Shown: one piece after another, positions 17,630 to 24,825 of the stretch
Numbering within the stretch: the stretch's first letter is position 1
How the letters are laid out: every line of letters begins with the position of its first letter
Source: Clostridia bacterium
GTDB taxonomy: Bacteria > Bacillota > Clostridia > Oscillospirales > CAG-272
Length of the DNA stretch: 40,516 bases
Direction: 5' to 3'
Assembly: GCA_017481595.1 (NCBI GenBank)
Contig: JAFUOY010000034.1
Span: forward strand, 1-40,516
The notes under the pieces: generated by a model
The model's input: the letters and a program-made list of their open reading frames with translations, nothing else
What the model was told of the DNA's origin: nothing
Databases searched by the model: none
Position numbers and translations under genes: made by a program

Positions 17630-18730
17630 TCATTTGTTACTTCTTATTTTAAAATCCCTGTCTGCCAGGTCACAGAATTTTCTTATAAGCTCCGTTTCCC
17701 TTGGGTCATAGGGGCGAAGGCTCGGTCTGTACAGATCGTGAAACCACTTTGTAAAATCCACAGGGGCGTTTTTGTCATTTTTGTACCAATCCCAATGGGC
17801 TTCATATGGCTCGTAGGTCTGATATTTTCCCGCAACGAAGCCCCAGTTGTAGCAGCCTATATTTTCAAGATAAAAAAGGGGAAAATTGTCAAAAACCGTA
17901 TTTCCGTTACATCTGCCAAGCCATTCCGTATTCATAATGGGTCTATCCAAGCTCTTAAGGTATTTTATAACCTGCACGTGCTCAACGTATGGGCTATAAT
18001 TATGATATGTAATTATATCGGAGTTATCAAGGGCGTACTGATTTACCTCGCTTGTGTGGAAATCGTCAAGGTCAAACCACCAGGCAGCAACCGTAAGAGG
18101 CTGGGATGGATCTATTTTACGTACCGTTTCAAACATACGCACAAGATAAGGCATTGTAATGCTCTCTCTTCGGCTGTTACCGGGCTCATTAAAAAGATCC
18201 CACATAAGAATGCGCCCATCATCCTTATATTTGGTAACGATTTCCTCCACCATTTTAAAATAGTCATCTGCGCTTTCCTTATCATCAAGGTAGAAATGGG
18301 GCGCGGGACCGTTGTGGGAGCCGTGTTGAGAATGCTTTCTTCCTCCGTGGTATCCCCAATCATAGCTTTGTTCACCGATATAGGGCATTTTCCAAAGCTC
18401 TGTTTTTGGCGGCATACAATCGTTTGCCAAAACTATCATACAGGAAATGCCGTATTTATCGCAAAGAGAAATATATCTTTCAAATCTTTCAAGGAAGGAA
18501 TCGTGCTCCTCCTTCCAGACAACGTATTCAAGAATCAGACGCACGGAGTTAAAACCAAGCTCCTGCATCACCTTAAGCTCCTCCTCCGTTGTTTTGATAC
18601 GTTCTTCAAAATGCAGGGCCTGCCATTGGTCAACTCTGTTTACACAGTCGGCGCTCATATAATTGCATCCGCGTATCCAGGGGCGGCTATTATACCATTC
18701 CCAAGCTTTTTCCTTGCTCCATCTTTCCAT
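17630..18730 (-). CDS. GH5-like glycoside hydrolase (cellulase-fold), cytoplasmic
   Basis: The 366-residue single-domain TIM-barrel hydrolase has no signal peptide. The likely acid/base is E182 in MWDLFNEPGN and the nucleophile E269 in PIMNTEWLGR, and LGFNSVRLILEY around residue 58 is a clan-A barrel strand. The two glutamates after strands 4 and 7 fit the GH5-like clan. Substrate cannot be read from sequence; relatives are often labelled 1,4-beta-xylanase or cellulase. Lack of export implies it acts on imported oligosaccharides. It has its own promoter and converges on thrH. Confidence 0.85.
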   Translation of the reverse strand: MERWSKEKAWEWYNSRPWIRGCNYMSADCVNRVDQWQALHFEERIKTTEEELKVMQELGFNSVRLILEYVVWKEEHDSFLERFERYISLCDKYGISCMIVLANDCMPPKTELWKMPYIGEQSYDWGYHGGRKHSQHGSHNGPAPHFYLDDKESADDYFKMVEEIVTKYKDDGRILMWDLFNEPGNSRRESITMPYLVRMFETVRKIDPSQPLTVAAWWFDLDDFHTSEVNQYALDNSDIITYHNYSPYVEHVQVIKYLKSLDRPIMNTEWLGRCNGNTVFDNFPLFYLENIGCYNWGFVAGKYQTYEPYEAHWDWYKNDKNAPVDFTKWFHDLYRPSLRPYDPRETELIRKFCDLADRDFKIRSNK

Positions 18731-18768
18731 AAAATTACTACCTTTCGGGATGAATAAATTACATTTTC

Positions 18769-18797
18769 ATTTTACCATACAGAGAAATTAAAATCAA
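18769..18797 (-). promoter_or_regulatory. Promoter of the GH5-like gene
   Basis: TTGATT and TAAAAT are 17 bp apart on the minus strand, about 39 bp upstream of the start. Confidence 0.6.
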
Positions 18798-18877
18798 CAA
18801 AAAAAGCGTCCAATAATTGAGCTTTTATAGCCTTAAATATTTTTTATTGATAGCAATCATCTTTTTTTGTCAAAATA

Positions 18878-18906
18878 TTGCATTTGCTCCTATACTATGA
18901 TAAAAT
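18878..18906 (+). promoter_or_regulatory. Promoter of the VanZ/Ig-like gene
   Basis: TTGCAT and TAAAAT are 17 bp apart. An overlapping alternative is TTGTCA (18867) with TATACT (18891) at an 18-bp spacing. Confidence 0.5.
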
Positions 18907-18948
18907 GTAAGTGTATGCCTTGTTTTAAAAATATTGGGAGGAATTTAT

Positions 18949-20583
18949 ATGAAAATTTTTAAGATCGTTGTAAAATCTGCAATAATTGCAACGTATATCG
19001 GTATGATCGCGATACTTATTCTCCTTGCCCTTACTCCCGGAGAAAAATCCTCAGATATAAGTAATAGCGTCGGTGATAAGTTCAACGAGGTTACCCCTGA
19101 CGTAATCGAGCCTGAGGTTCCCGTCGTCAACGTGGAAAGCGTAGAAATAAAATACCTTACCGTTGGCAGTACAAAATATACAGAAAACATTTCCATTTTT
19201 GCAGGTCAGTCTGGTGAGCTCACCTGTAAGGTGCTTCCCAATGATGCAACAAATCCGTCCTTAAATTATTCCTCCTCTGACGATAAGGTTGTCAAGGTAT
19301 ATTCCTACGGTAAGATCGTTGCAACGGGCGAGGGTACCGCTACTATTACGGTTACCTCCGCGGAAAACGGTGAAATTATGGATACCATTACCATTAGCGT
19401 GTCAAAGATCTTTGCCGAGGGTGTTGAATTGGATAATATTCCCGACGATTTTCACGTTGGTGAATCTCACAAGCTTGATGTAAAGTTTACTCCGTCAAAC
19501 ACATCTGACAAATCAGTTACATGGACTTCCTCCGATCCGTCGGTGGTTACTGTTAATGCAAACGGCTCCCTTTCCGCAAAAAAGGAGGGTACTGCTATAA
19601 TTACTGTTACCTCAAAGGAAAATCCTGCTCTTACCGACAGTGTGGAAATAACCGTGCTTCCTAAGATTATTGTTCCCGTTATTCCTGTTGAATCCGTAAG
19701 CATTTCGGGCAGCAACGGTATCGGATATATCGGCTCCGATATTAAGCTTACCGCAAAGCTCTTCCCTGCCAATTCCGTTGGTAAGGTGGAATGGTCCAGC
19801 TCAAACAACAGCATTGCTACCGTTTCACAGAAGGGTGTTGTAACCTGTCTTTCCGCAGGTGAGGTTACTATAACCGTAAAATGCGGAAGCGCTCCCGCAA
19901 GCAGCATCAATATCGTTGTAAAAGAGGTTCTTTCAAAGAATATTAACCTTGAATTCAAGGATATCAACACCACCGAGGACGGCGAATACACTCTTAAGCA
20001 GGGTAATTCGGGTAAGGTAATTGCTACACTTGATGAAAACGCAACTGTACTTACCATCACCTACTCCTCCTCTGATGAAGAGGTTGCAATAATCCGCGCA
20101 GACGGTGTAATCGAAGCATTGAAGGGCGGAACTACTACCATTACAATTTCAACGTCCTACGATGGCGAAACAACAGAGGTTTCCTTTGATCTTAATATTG
20201 AACGTATTACTCTTAAGGACACCATTGAAAATTACTATTCCGTATTCAGAAAGTCCTTTGGACATTACGGCGCGTTCCTTATGCTTGGTATTTTCGGCTC
20301 GCTTACCTATTACATAATCTTCAAGAAGGATATAATCGGAAGACTTATTGCTTTTGGAGTTAATATGGCGGCAGGATTTGGCGTTGCAGGACTTACTGAA
20401 ATTTTGCAGCTCCCCTACTTTACAGAGGGAAGATATTGCAGCTGGAAGGATGTAATGCTGGACTTCAAGGGATATTGCACGTCATCAATTCCGTTGTACG
20501 CAATAATTATCGGCGTATATATTCTTGAAATAATTATAAAAAGAGAGATAGAAAGAAGAAAGAACAGCTCTGATAATAAATAA
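18949..20583 (+). CDS. VanZ-like membrane protein with inserted bacterial Ig-like (BIG2) domains
   Basis: I start this 544-residue protein at the ATG at 18949, 7 bp after GGGAGG. A TTG five codons upstream would include that SD sequence. Residues 1-30 form one membrane helix ending in LALTPGEKSSDISNS, like the first helix of VanZ. Residues 62-417 hold about four Ig-like beta repeats, each with WSSS/YSSSD and GTATITVT-type strands. The C-terminus (about 438-530) returns to membrane helices with FGHYGAFLMLGIFG, TEILQLPYFTEGRYCSWKDVMLDFKG, the remaining VanZ motifs (E484, R495, D501). The domains therefore interrupt VanZ between helices 1 and 2. Its role is unknown; it may be wall or peptidoglycan linked. 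Confidence 0.85.
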   Translation: MKIFKIVVKSAIIATYIGMIAILILLALTPGEKSSDISNSVGDKFNEVTPDVIEPEVPVVNVESVEIKYLTVGSTKYTENISIFAGQSGELTCKVLPNDATNPSLNYSSSDDKVVKVYSYGKIVATGEGTATITVTSAENGEIMDTITISVSKIFAEGVELDNIPDDFHVGESHKLDVKFTPSNTSDKSVTWTSSDPSVVTVNANGSLSAKKEGTAIITVTSKENPALTDSVEITVLPKIIVPVIPVESVSISGSNGIGYIGSDIKLTAKLFPANSVGKVEWSSSNNSIATVSQKGVVTCLSAGEVTITVKCGSAPASSINIVVKEVLSKNINLEFKDINTTEDGEYTLKQGNSGKVIATLDENATVLTITYSSSDEEVAIIRADGVIEALKGGTTTITISTSYDGETTEVSFDLNIERITLKDTIENYYSVFRKSFGHYGAFLMLGIFGSLTYYIIFKKDIIGRLIAFGVNMAAGFGVAGLTEILQLPYFTEGRYCSWKDVMLDFKGYCTSSIPLYAIIIGVYILEIIIKREIERRKNSSDNK

Positions 20584-20600
20584 ATTTTATAGTCTGTATA

Positions 20601-20617
20601 CCAAGCCTGTGGTTTGG
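20601..20617. repeat. Isolated hairpin unit related to the last unit of palindromic array 1
   Basis: CCAAGCCTGTGGTTTGG differs from the unit at 20923-20939 (CCAAGCCTGCGGCTTGG) at two positions and still pairs through a G-U pair. Both copies are followed by ATAAA and then a terminator hairpin, so the unit-plus-terminator arrangement occurs twice. Confidence 0.6.
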
Positions 20618-20621
20618 ATAA

Positions 20622-20652
20622 AAAAGTCGTATCGGTAAGATACGACTTTTTT
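20622..20652 (+). terminator. Terminator of the VanZ/Ig-like gene
   Basis: A 12-bp perfect stem AAAAGTCGTATC / GATACGACTTTT with a GGTAA loop is followed by further T residues. Confidence 0.85.
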
Positions 20653-20673
20653 GGTTGATGAAGGGGGTGTTGT

Positions 20674-20718
20674 TATCCAAGGGGAGTCTCCTTATTATCC
20701 GAGGAGAGTCTCCTCTTG
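20674..20718. repeat. Two degenerate tandem copies of the tmRNA 3'-end sequence
   Basis: ATCCGAGGAGAGTC at 20697-20710 is identical over 14 nt to the tmRNA 3' end at 20991-21004. A weaker copy, ATCCAAGGGGAGTC, lies just before it at 20675-20688. These copies and the real tmRNA end enclose palindromic array 1, the arrangement expected of an attachment-site duplication. Confidence 0.6.
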
Positions 20719-20765
20719 TATTTTGTAAGGCAATTCAAGAGCTTTCCACCAACTCGCATCCCAAT

Positions 20766-20939
20766 CACGCCGGAGGCGTGTATATCATCCGCAACTTGTT
20801 GCGGCATATCATCAATGCGAAGCATTGTATATCATCAAGCCGCAGGAAGATGCACGCAGGCGCGTGATGAGATGCACGGCGTTGCCGTGATGATATCCAG
20901 CCCCGCAGGGGCTGATGATATGCCAAGCCTGCGGCTTGG
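20766..20939. repeat. Palindromic array 1: variable hairpins with ATATCATC/GATGATAT linkers
   Basis: Seven clear hairpins are strung together: CACGCC-GGA-GGCGTG (20766-20780), CGCAACTTGTTGCG (20790-20803), AATGC-GAA-GCATT (20814-20826), CACGC-AGGC-GCGTG (20853-20866), CACGGC-GTT-GCCGTG (20875-20889), CAGCCCC-GCA-GGGGCTG (20898-20914) and CCAAGCC-TGC-GGCTTGG (20923-20939). The first three are followed by the linker ATATCATC (20782, 20806, 20829). The fifth and sixth are followed by its reverse complement GATGATAT (20889, 20914). The linker therefore flips direction mid-array, around the degenerate ATGAGATG at 20867. No open reading frame is credible here. I know no named family. Confidence 0.9.
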
Positions 20940-20945
20940 ATAAAC

Positions 20946-20982
20946 AAAAAAGGAACTTTTGGTAGACAAAAGTTCCTTTTTT
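20946..20982 (-). terminator. Terminator of tmRNA
   Basis: A 16-bp perfect stem (20946-20961 with 20967-20982), core GGAACTTTTG, with loop GTAGA and A6/T6 ends, begins 2 bp beyond the tmRNA CCA end on the minus strand. Confidence 0.9.
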
Positions 20983-20984
20983 GT

Positions 20985-21374
20985 TGGTGGATCCGAGGAG
21001 AGTCGAACTCCTGTCCGAAAATCCGTTGATACAACCTTCTACGTGGGTAGTTACTCTTTTATTTTTCTCCTACGAAACGCCGAGCAACAGGCTTTTTTTC
21101 AGATAGTCTTTTAATGCTTGACCGATACAAAGACTAAATCTCGGTTCAAGTTCACCGTTTGATCACGCCCCATCCGAGGTCACGGTACTCCTCGGCGGGA
21201 CGGGTGGCATTATATGCCACAGCACTGCCGCTAATCACCCCGAAGGGTAATTAGTTAGGCAGCCATAGCAACTTTATTGTTGTCGTTTATTATTTAAGTT
21301 AGCCATTATACGGGATTAGCCAGCCCGCCACGCTTATCATATCTCAAAATCCCCGTCGAAACCATTACGGACCC
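20985..21374 (-). ncRNA. ssrA: Transfer-messenger RNA (tmRNA)
   Basis: The 390-nt RNA starts GGGTCCGTAATGGTTTCGAC at 21374, the usual tmRNA 5' signature, and ends CGGATCC-A-CCA at 20985. The 5' GGGTCCG pairs with CGGATCC to form the acceptor stem, and the T-arm GGAGTTCGACTCTCC is intact. The tag reading frame ends in NDNNKVAMAA followed by TAA (21257-21255). Working upstream, the codons before AAC are ATA ATA and then TAA, so the usual alanine resume codon is not apparent in this frame. It rescues stalled ribosomes with SmpB, which is encoded two genes upstream on the same strand. Confidence 0.95.
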
Positions 21375-21379
21375 ATATA

Positions 21380-21399
21380 AACGGTGCAAAAGCACCGTT
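21380..21399 (-). terminator. Hairpin between the acyltransferase gene and tmRNA
   Basis: A perfect AACGGTGC / GCACCGTT stem with an AAAA loop fills the 28-bp gap. The following T-tract is poor, so it may be a weak terminator or a processing site separating tmRNA from the smpB transcript. Confidence 0.5.
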
Positions 21400-21402
21400 A
21401 TT

Positions 21403-22293
21403 TTATGCAAAGAAAATGCCGTAACCCTCGCCCGTTTTACCGCCGTTTTTAAGGTGAGTCTTAAATGCGCGGCGAAGCGATGAATCCTCGGGATAATCGT
21501 CAAAATTACCTGTGTAATCCATATCGAAAAGACGCCACATATCCGCATATTCACCTGGTTTATCATCAAACTTGTTTATAATATCAAATTCAAGCATAAA
21601 CTTTCTTACGTTGGACTTTTCGGGAAGGATGTCAATATTATCGGGATAAAGGAGCCAGCTGCAGCAGGTAAACGCCATAGGAGCACCGTTCATTTTATCC
21701 TTAAAGAATTCTCTTGCCATATCGAAAGCCGCATCGTAGGAGGGCTTATCAAGGGGAGTCAAGGTTCTTGGAATATGTACGCCGATAACTGTGTCGCCCT
21801 TCTTTACTGTCTTACCGTCCTTGGTATAATCTGCCTGATCGTAAGCATTGGTTTCAAACTGCAATCTGCCAAGGGCAAATCTGTTAAGCTGGAAAAATCC
21901 CGGGAACCACCAAGCAACGAAGGAGCCCCACATATTTTTAACAGCCTTACATTCAAAAAGCTTATATTTAAGGTCAAGCATACTGTTAAACCAAATGCTC
22001 TCGTCAATACCCTCAGCCTTATAAAGAGCCTTCAAGTGCTTTGAAAGAAGGATAAACACAATAAGCTCCGATTTATAGTGGTGAACGCCGCATTTTTTCT
22101 CCATTTCGGGAGTCTTTTTAAATATAATGCCGTAATCGAATTTAATATCCGCCTCATAAAGCTTCATTATCTCATCAAGCTCACCCTTGCAAAAATCGTC
22201 GGAAGCCAATATATCGTAAGCCTCGATAAGCTCCTTTTTAGCCTCCTCGGGGTAATCAAAATCATTCAAAAAATTAACAACGTACTCTCTCAT
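21403..22293 (-). CDS. Acyltransferase domain protein (GNAT-like C-terminal domain family)
   Basis: The 296-residue protein has a helical first half, then VIGVHIPRTLTPLDKPSYDAAFDMAREFF (about residues 173-203) and a FTCCSWLLYPDNIDILPEKSNVRKFM block near 217-242. This pair of conserved segments is what I know from the acyltransferase family with a GNAT-like C-terminal domain. Substrate and physiological role are unknown. Its ATG overlaps the smpB TGA by one base (TGATG), so translation is coupled to smpB, and it ends just before tmRNA. I do not know why it lies between the two trans-translation genes; it may simply be a passenger of the operon. Confidence 0.7.
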   Translation of the reverse strand: MREYVVNFLNDFDYPEEAKKELIEAYDILASDDFCKGELDEIMKLYEADIKFDYGIIFKKTPEMEKKCGVHHYKSELIVFILLSKHLKALYKAEGIDESIWFNSMLDLKYKLFECKAVKNMWGSFVAWWFPGFFQLNRFALGRLQFETNAYDQADYTKDGKTVKKGDTVIGVHIPRTLTPLDKPSYDAAFDMAREFFKDKMNGAPMAFTCCSWLLYPDNIDILPEKSNVRKFMLEFDIINKFDDKPGEYADMWRLFDMDYTGNFDDYPEDSSLRRAFKTHLKNGGKTGEGYGIFFA

Positions 22294-22763
22294 CAGTATT
22301 CTCCTCCCGATCCCTTAGTAACTCTTTCTATTGTCCTCTCGGCTGAGCGCTTAGCGTCGCTTTCTCGCTTGTCATAAAGCTTTTTACCCTTACAAAGGCC
22401 AAGCTCCACCTTTACCTTAGAGCCTGAAAAATAAAGGGAAAGAGGTATCAGTGAATACCCGTCGCGCATTACGCTGCCGTTTAATTTCATTATTTCCTTT
22501 TTATGCATAAGAAGCTTTCTTTCACGCAGGGCGTCACGGTTAAAGGTATTACCCTTTTCATAGGGGCTGATATGTATACCCATAGCGTAAAGCTCTCCGT
22601 TGTAAACTCTGCAATAGGAATCCTTTAAATTGACCTGTCCAAGTCGCAAGGACTTAACCTCAGTACCGAAAAGAGCTATGCCCGCTTCATATTTTTCAAT
22701 TATAAAATAATCGTGAAAGGCCTTTCTGTTCTGCGCTATTGCGCGTTGCGCCTTTTTTTCCAT
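22293..22763 (-). CDS. smpB: SsrA-binding protein SmpB
   Basis: The 156-residue protein contains the SmpB core: [28 protein letters not shown] at about residues 13-40, then HISPYEKGN, and KKLYDKRE near residue 127. SmpB binds the tRNA-like domain of tmRNA and carries it to stalled ribosomes, its C-terminal tail entering the empty mRNA channel. It is first in a minus-strand unit of smpB, acyltransferase and ssrA. The SD sequence GGAGAG lies 5-8 bp before the ATG. The start and length are normal. Confidence 0.95.
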   Translation of the reverse strand: MEKKAQRAIAQNRKAFHDYFIIEKYEAGIALFGTEVKSLRLGQVNLKDSYCRVYNGELYAMGIHISPYEKGNTFNRDALRERKLLMHKKEIMKLNGSVMRDGYSLIPLSLYFSGSKVKVELGLCKGKKLYDKRESDAKRSAERTIERVTKGSGGEY

Positions 22764-22799
22764 AGTTCTCTCCTTCCTTTGGTAATTACTGCGAAATAT

Positions 22800-22828
22800 A
22801 GTATAACATATCTTTTATAATTTTGCAA
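22800..22828 (-). promoter_or_regulatory. Promoter of smpB
   Basis: TTGCAA and TATACT are 17 bp apart on the minus strand, about 36 bp upstream of the start. Confidence 0.6.
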
Positions 22829-22848
22829 TAGTATAATTTATACTTATA

Positions 22849-22877
22849 TTGACAAAAATCCCCCCGTATGTTAGAAT
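22849..22877 (+). promoter_or_regulatory. Promoter of the YgjP-like peptidase gene
   Basis: TTGACA and TAGAAT are 17 bp apart. The predicted transcription start is only about 9 nt before the ATG, so the mRNA would be almost leaderless. Confidence 0.65.
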
Positions 22878-22892
22878 ATTTACGGTGATGAA

Positions 22893-23402
22893 ATGGAAAT
22901 TAAGGTTAAGTATTCAAAAAGAAAAACTCTCGCCCTTGAAATAACGAGGGATGCGCAGGTTCTGGTACGCGCTCCCATAGGGACAAGCAAAAAAAGAATA
23001 GACGAATTTACAAAAAGTCATTGGGAGTGGATGATTTCTCATTTGGAAAAGAGAAAAAGCACTAACAAAAGACATCCCGAGCCAAGTGCAGAGGAGCTTG
23101 ATATTTTAAAGGCACAGGCGTGGGAGATTATCCCCAAAAAGGTGGAAAAGTACGCGGCGATAATGGGCGTTTTTCCCGAGCACGTGTCGATAAATTCCGC
23201 AAAAACAAGATTTGGCAGTTGCTCATCAAAAAAGCGGCTCAACTTCTCCTGCAGGCTTATGGCATATGACGAAAGGGCTATTGATTACGTCGTTGTACAC
23301 GAGCTTGCCCACCTTAAGCACCTTAACCATTCAAAAAGCTTCTGGGCTTACGTTGAAAAATTTATGCCCGATTATAAAGAAAGAAAAAAGCTTCTAAAAT
23401 AG
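22893..23402 (+). CDS. YgjP-like (M48-type) metallopeptidase domain protein
   Basis: The 169-residue protein of the YgjP/DUF45 family has the zinc motif VVHELAHLKHLNHSKSFW, with H136 and H140 as ligands, E137 as catalytic base and H146 as probable third ligand. TRFGSCSSKKRLNFSCRL, conserved in the family, is at residues 105-122. The function of these small soluble putative proteases is not well established. The start follows only a weak GGTGA SD sequence and an unusually short predicted leader. The downstream dehydrogenase begins 9 bp after the stop with AGGAGG, so the two form an operon. Confidence 0.85.
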   Translation: MEIKVKYSKRKTLALEITRDAQVLVRAPIGTSKKRIDEFTKSHWEWMISHLEKRKSTNKRHPEPSAEELDILKAQAWEIIPKKVEKYAAIMGVFPEHVSINSAKTRFGSCSSKKRLNFSCRLMAYDERAIDYVVVHELAHLKHLNHSKSFWAYVEKFMPDYKERKKLLK

Positions 23403-23411
23403 GAGGAAAAT

Positions 23412-24362
23412 ATGCATATAGTTATACTCGATTACGCAACCCTTGGGTACGATCTTGATTTAAGCGGAGCGGAAAAGTTCGGTACGGTGACAAAATATGA
23501 AAACAGCACCAAGGAGGAAGCGGCGCAAAGAATAAAACATGCCGACGCCATAATCGTAAATAAGATAAAAATGACGAGGGACGTGTTGGAAAATGCGTCC
23601 AAGCTTAAGATAATTTGCGAGACGGCAACGGGATATGACAATATAGACATTGAATACTGTAAGGAGCGTGGAATACTCGTTTCCAATACTCCCGGTTATT
23701 CAAGCTCCTGTGTTGCGCAGGTAACAGTTTCTATGGTATGCTCCCTTTTTACTCACCTTAAGGAATACAGAGAATGTGTTGACTCGGGCAGATATACAAA
23801 AAACGGAGTACCTAATAGTCTTGTGCCTATTTACAACGAGCTTTACGGCAAGACCTGGGGTATAATCGGGTACGGAAATATAGGAAAAGCCGTGGGACGT
23901 GTCGCAGAAGCCTTCGGTTGCAGGGTGATCGTCAACAAGCGCACACCCGAGGAGGGATGCGTATGCGTGGACCTTGATACCATACTTAAGGAGTCGGATA
24001 TTATATCCATCCATTGCCCTCTTACAACTCAAACGAAAAATATGATAGACGAAAGAGCCATCTCCCTTATGAAAAAGGACGTGGTCCTCGTAAACGTAGC
24101 CCGTGGCGGCGTTTGGGACGAGGAGGCTATTGCCAAGGCGGTTGAGGATGGCAGAATCGGCGGTATCGGTTGCGACGTATTTACAAAGGAGCCCTTTGGT
24201 ACGGACCACCCCTTCTATCGACTTCTCGGCAAGGATAACGTATGCTTGACTCCCCATATGGCGTGGGGTTCGTTTGAGTCAAGAACAAGATGCTTTAATA
24301 TAATTCTTTCCAACATTGAAGCATACTTAAACGGTAATCCCATCAATATAGTAAATAAATAA
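23412..24362 (+). CDS. D-2-hydroxyacid dehydrogenase (glycerate/lactate dehydrogenase-like)
   Basis: The 316-residue NAD(H)-dependent enzyme has the Rossmann motif GYGNIG at residues 153-158 and the catalytic set R231 (in ARGG), E260 and H282 (in TPHMAWG). ATGYDNID near residue 73 is in the substrate domain. The family reduces 2-keto acids such as hydroxypyruvate, phosphohydroxypyruvate or pyruvate. The PHMAWGSxExR ending resembles glycerate dehydrogenases of the HprA type more than SerA, but the substrate is a guess. Its promoter lies before the upstream peptidase gene, and a terminator follows. Confidence 0.85.
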   Translation: MHIVILDYATLGYDLDLSGAEKFGTVTKYENSTKEEAAQRIKHADAIIVNKIKMTRDVLENASKLKIICETATGYDNIDIEYCKERGILVSNTPGYSSSCVAQVTVSMVCSLFTHLKEYRECVDSGRYTKNGVPNSLVPIYNELYGKTWGIIGYGNIGKAVGRVAEAFGCRVIVNKRTPEEGCVCVDLDTILKESDIISIHCPLTTQTKNMIDERAISLMKKDVVLVNVARGGVWDEEAIAKAVEDGRIGGIGCDVFTKEPFGTDHPFYRLLGKDNVCLTPHMAWGSFESRTRCFNIILSNIEAYLNGNPINIVNK

Positions 24363-24364
24363 AG

Positions 24365-24395
24365 AAGAGGTTGTCCGCGCGACAACCTCTTTTAC
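24365..24395. terminator. Bidirectional terminator after the dehydrogenase gene
   Basis: An 11-bp perfect stem AAGAGGTTGTC / GACAACCTCTT (24365-24375 with 24381-24391) has a CGCGC loop and a following T-rich stretch. Confidence 0.85.
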
Positions 24396-24396
24396 T

Positions 24397-24825
24397 TTAA
24401 TCTTTTGCCTTAATAATCTTTACAGGCTTAATTGCCTTTATCTTTATCATTGGGATAATAAGAGAAGCAAGTGCAAGGATAAATATAAGTATACAATTTT
24501 CCACCGCTATTTCAGGCTTGAAGGTAAGGAAATCAAGGTCAAGCACCACGCTGCTTGGGTTAAAGCGCATAAGTGACTCAACCAGCACCGTGTTGGCAAG
24601 GTCGATAAAATAGTAGTAACCCACGGTGGAAAGCACGCAGGTAAGAATGGCAATAAGCACTACCTGTAAGCCAAAAACTGCGCCTATGGTACTGTTATTC
24701 GTACCCAATGCCTTTAAAATACCGATCTCGTGCATTTTGCTCTTTATCATCTTTGTGCTAAAGCTCATAAGAATAAACACCGCCGCCGCGCAAAGGAAAA
24801 GGGCAATAATTTCAAATATCGGCAC
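24397..24825 (-). pseudogene. C-terminal remnant of an FtsX-like ABC transporter permease
   Basis: The 142 residues comprise only the last three or four membrane helices of a MacB/FtsX-type permease, with IKSKMHEIGILKALG around residues 27-41 and LIIPMIKIKAIKPVKIIKAKD at the end. A normal permease has a large extracytoplasmic domain and an extra helix before this point, and both are absent. The same frame continues a few codons upstream (SHFFVPIFEII) and then meets an in-frame TAG. The GTG start is therefore probably not a genuine start. No ABC ATPase gene adjoins it. I read it as a gene truncated by the foreign-looking sequence on its right. Confidence 0.8.

Noticed and set aside
17738-18757. 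339-codon plus-strand ORF antisense to the GH5-like gene
   Set aside because: The minus-strand frame has both catalytic glutamates and family motifs. The plus frame has no motif and is probably a by-product of codon bias.
20766-20939. CRISPR array
   Set aside because: The repeated units are only 7-8 nt, the intervening sequences are self-complementary hairpins of 13-17 nt, and linker orientation flips. No cas gene is in the window.
20655-20943. ORFs across the array 1 region on both strands
   Set aside because: Their residues come from hairpin repeats and terminators, and no frame has a plausible start with SD sequence.
21270-21302. Alternative tmRNA tag starting GCT AAC TTA
   Set aside because: That frame ends in RQQ-stop, lacking the hydrophobic alanine-rich end recognised by ClpXP, whereas the other frame ends in VAMAA.
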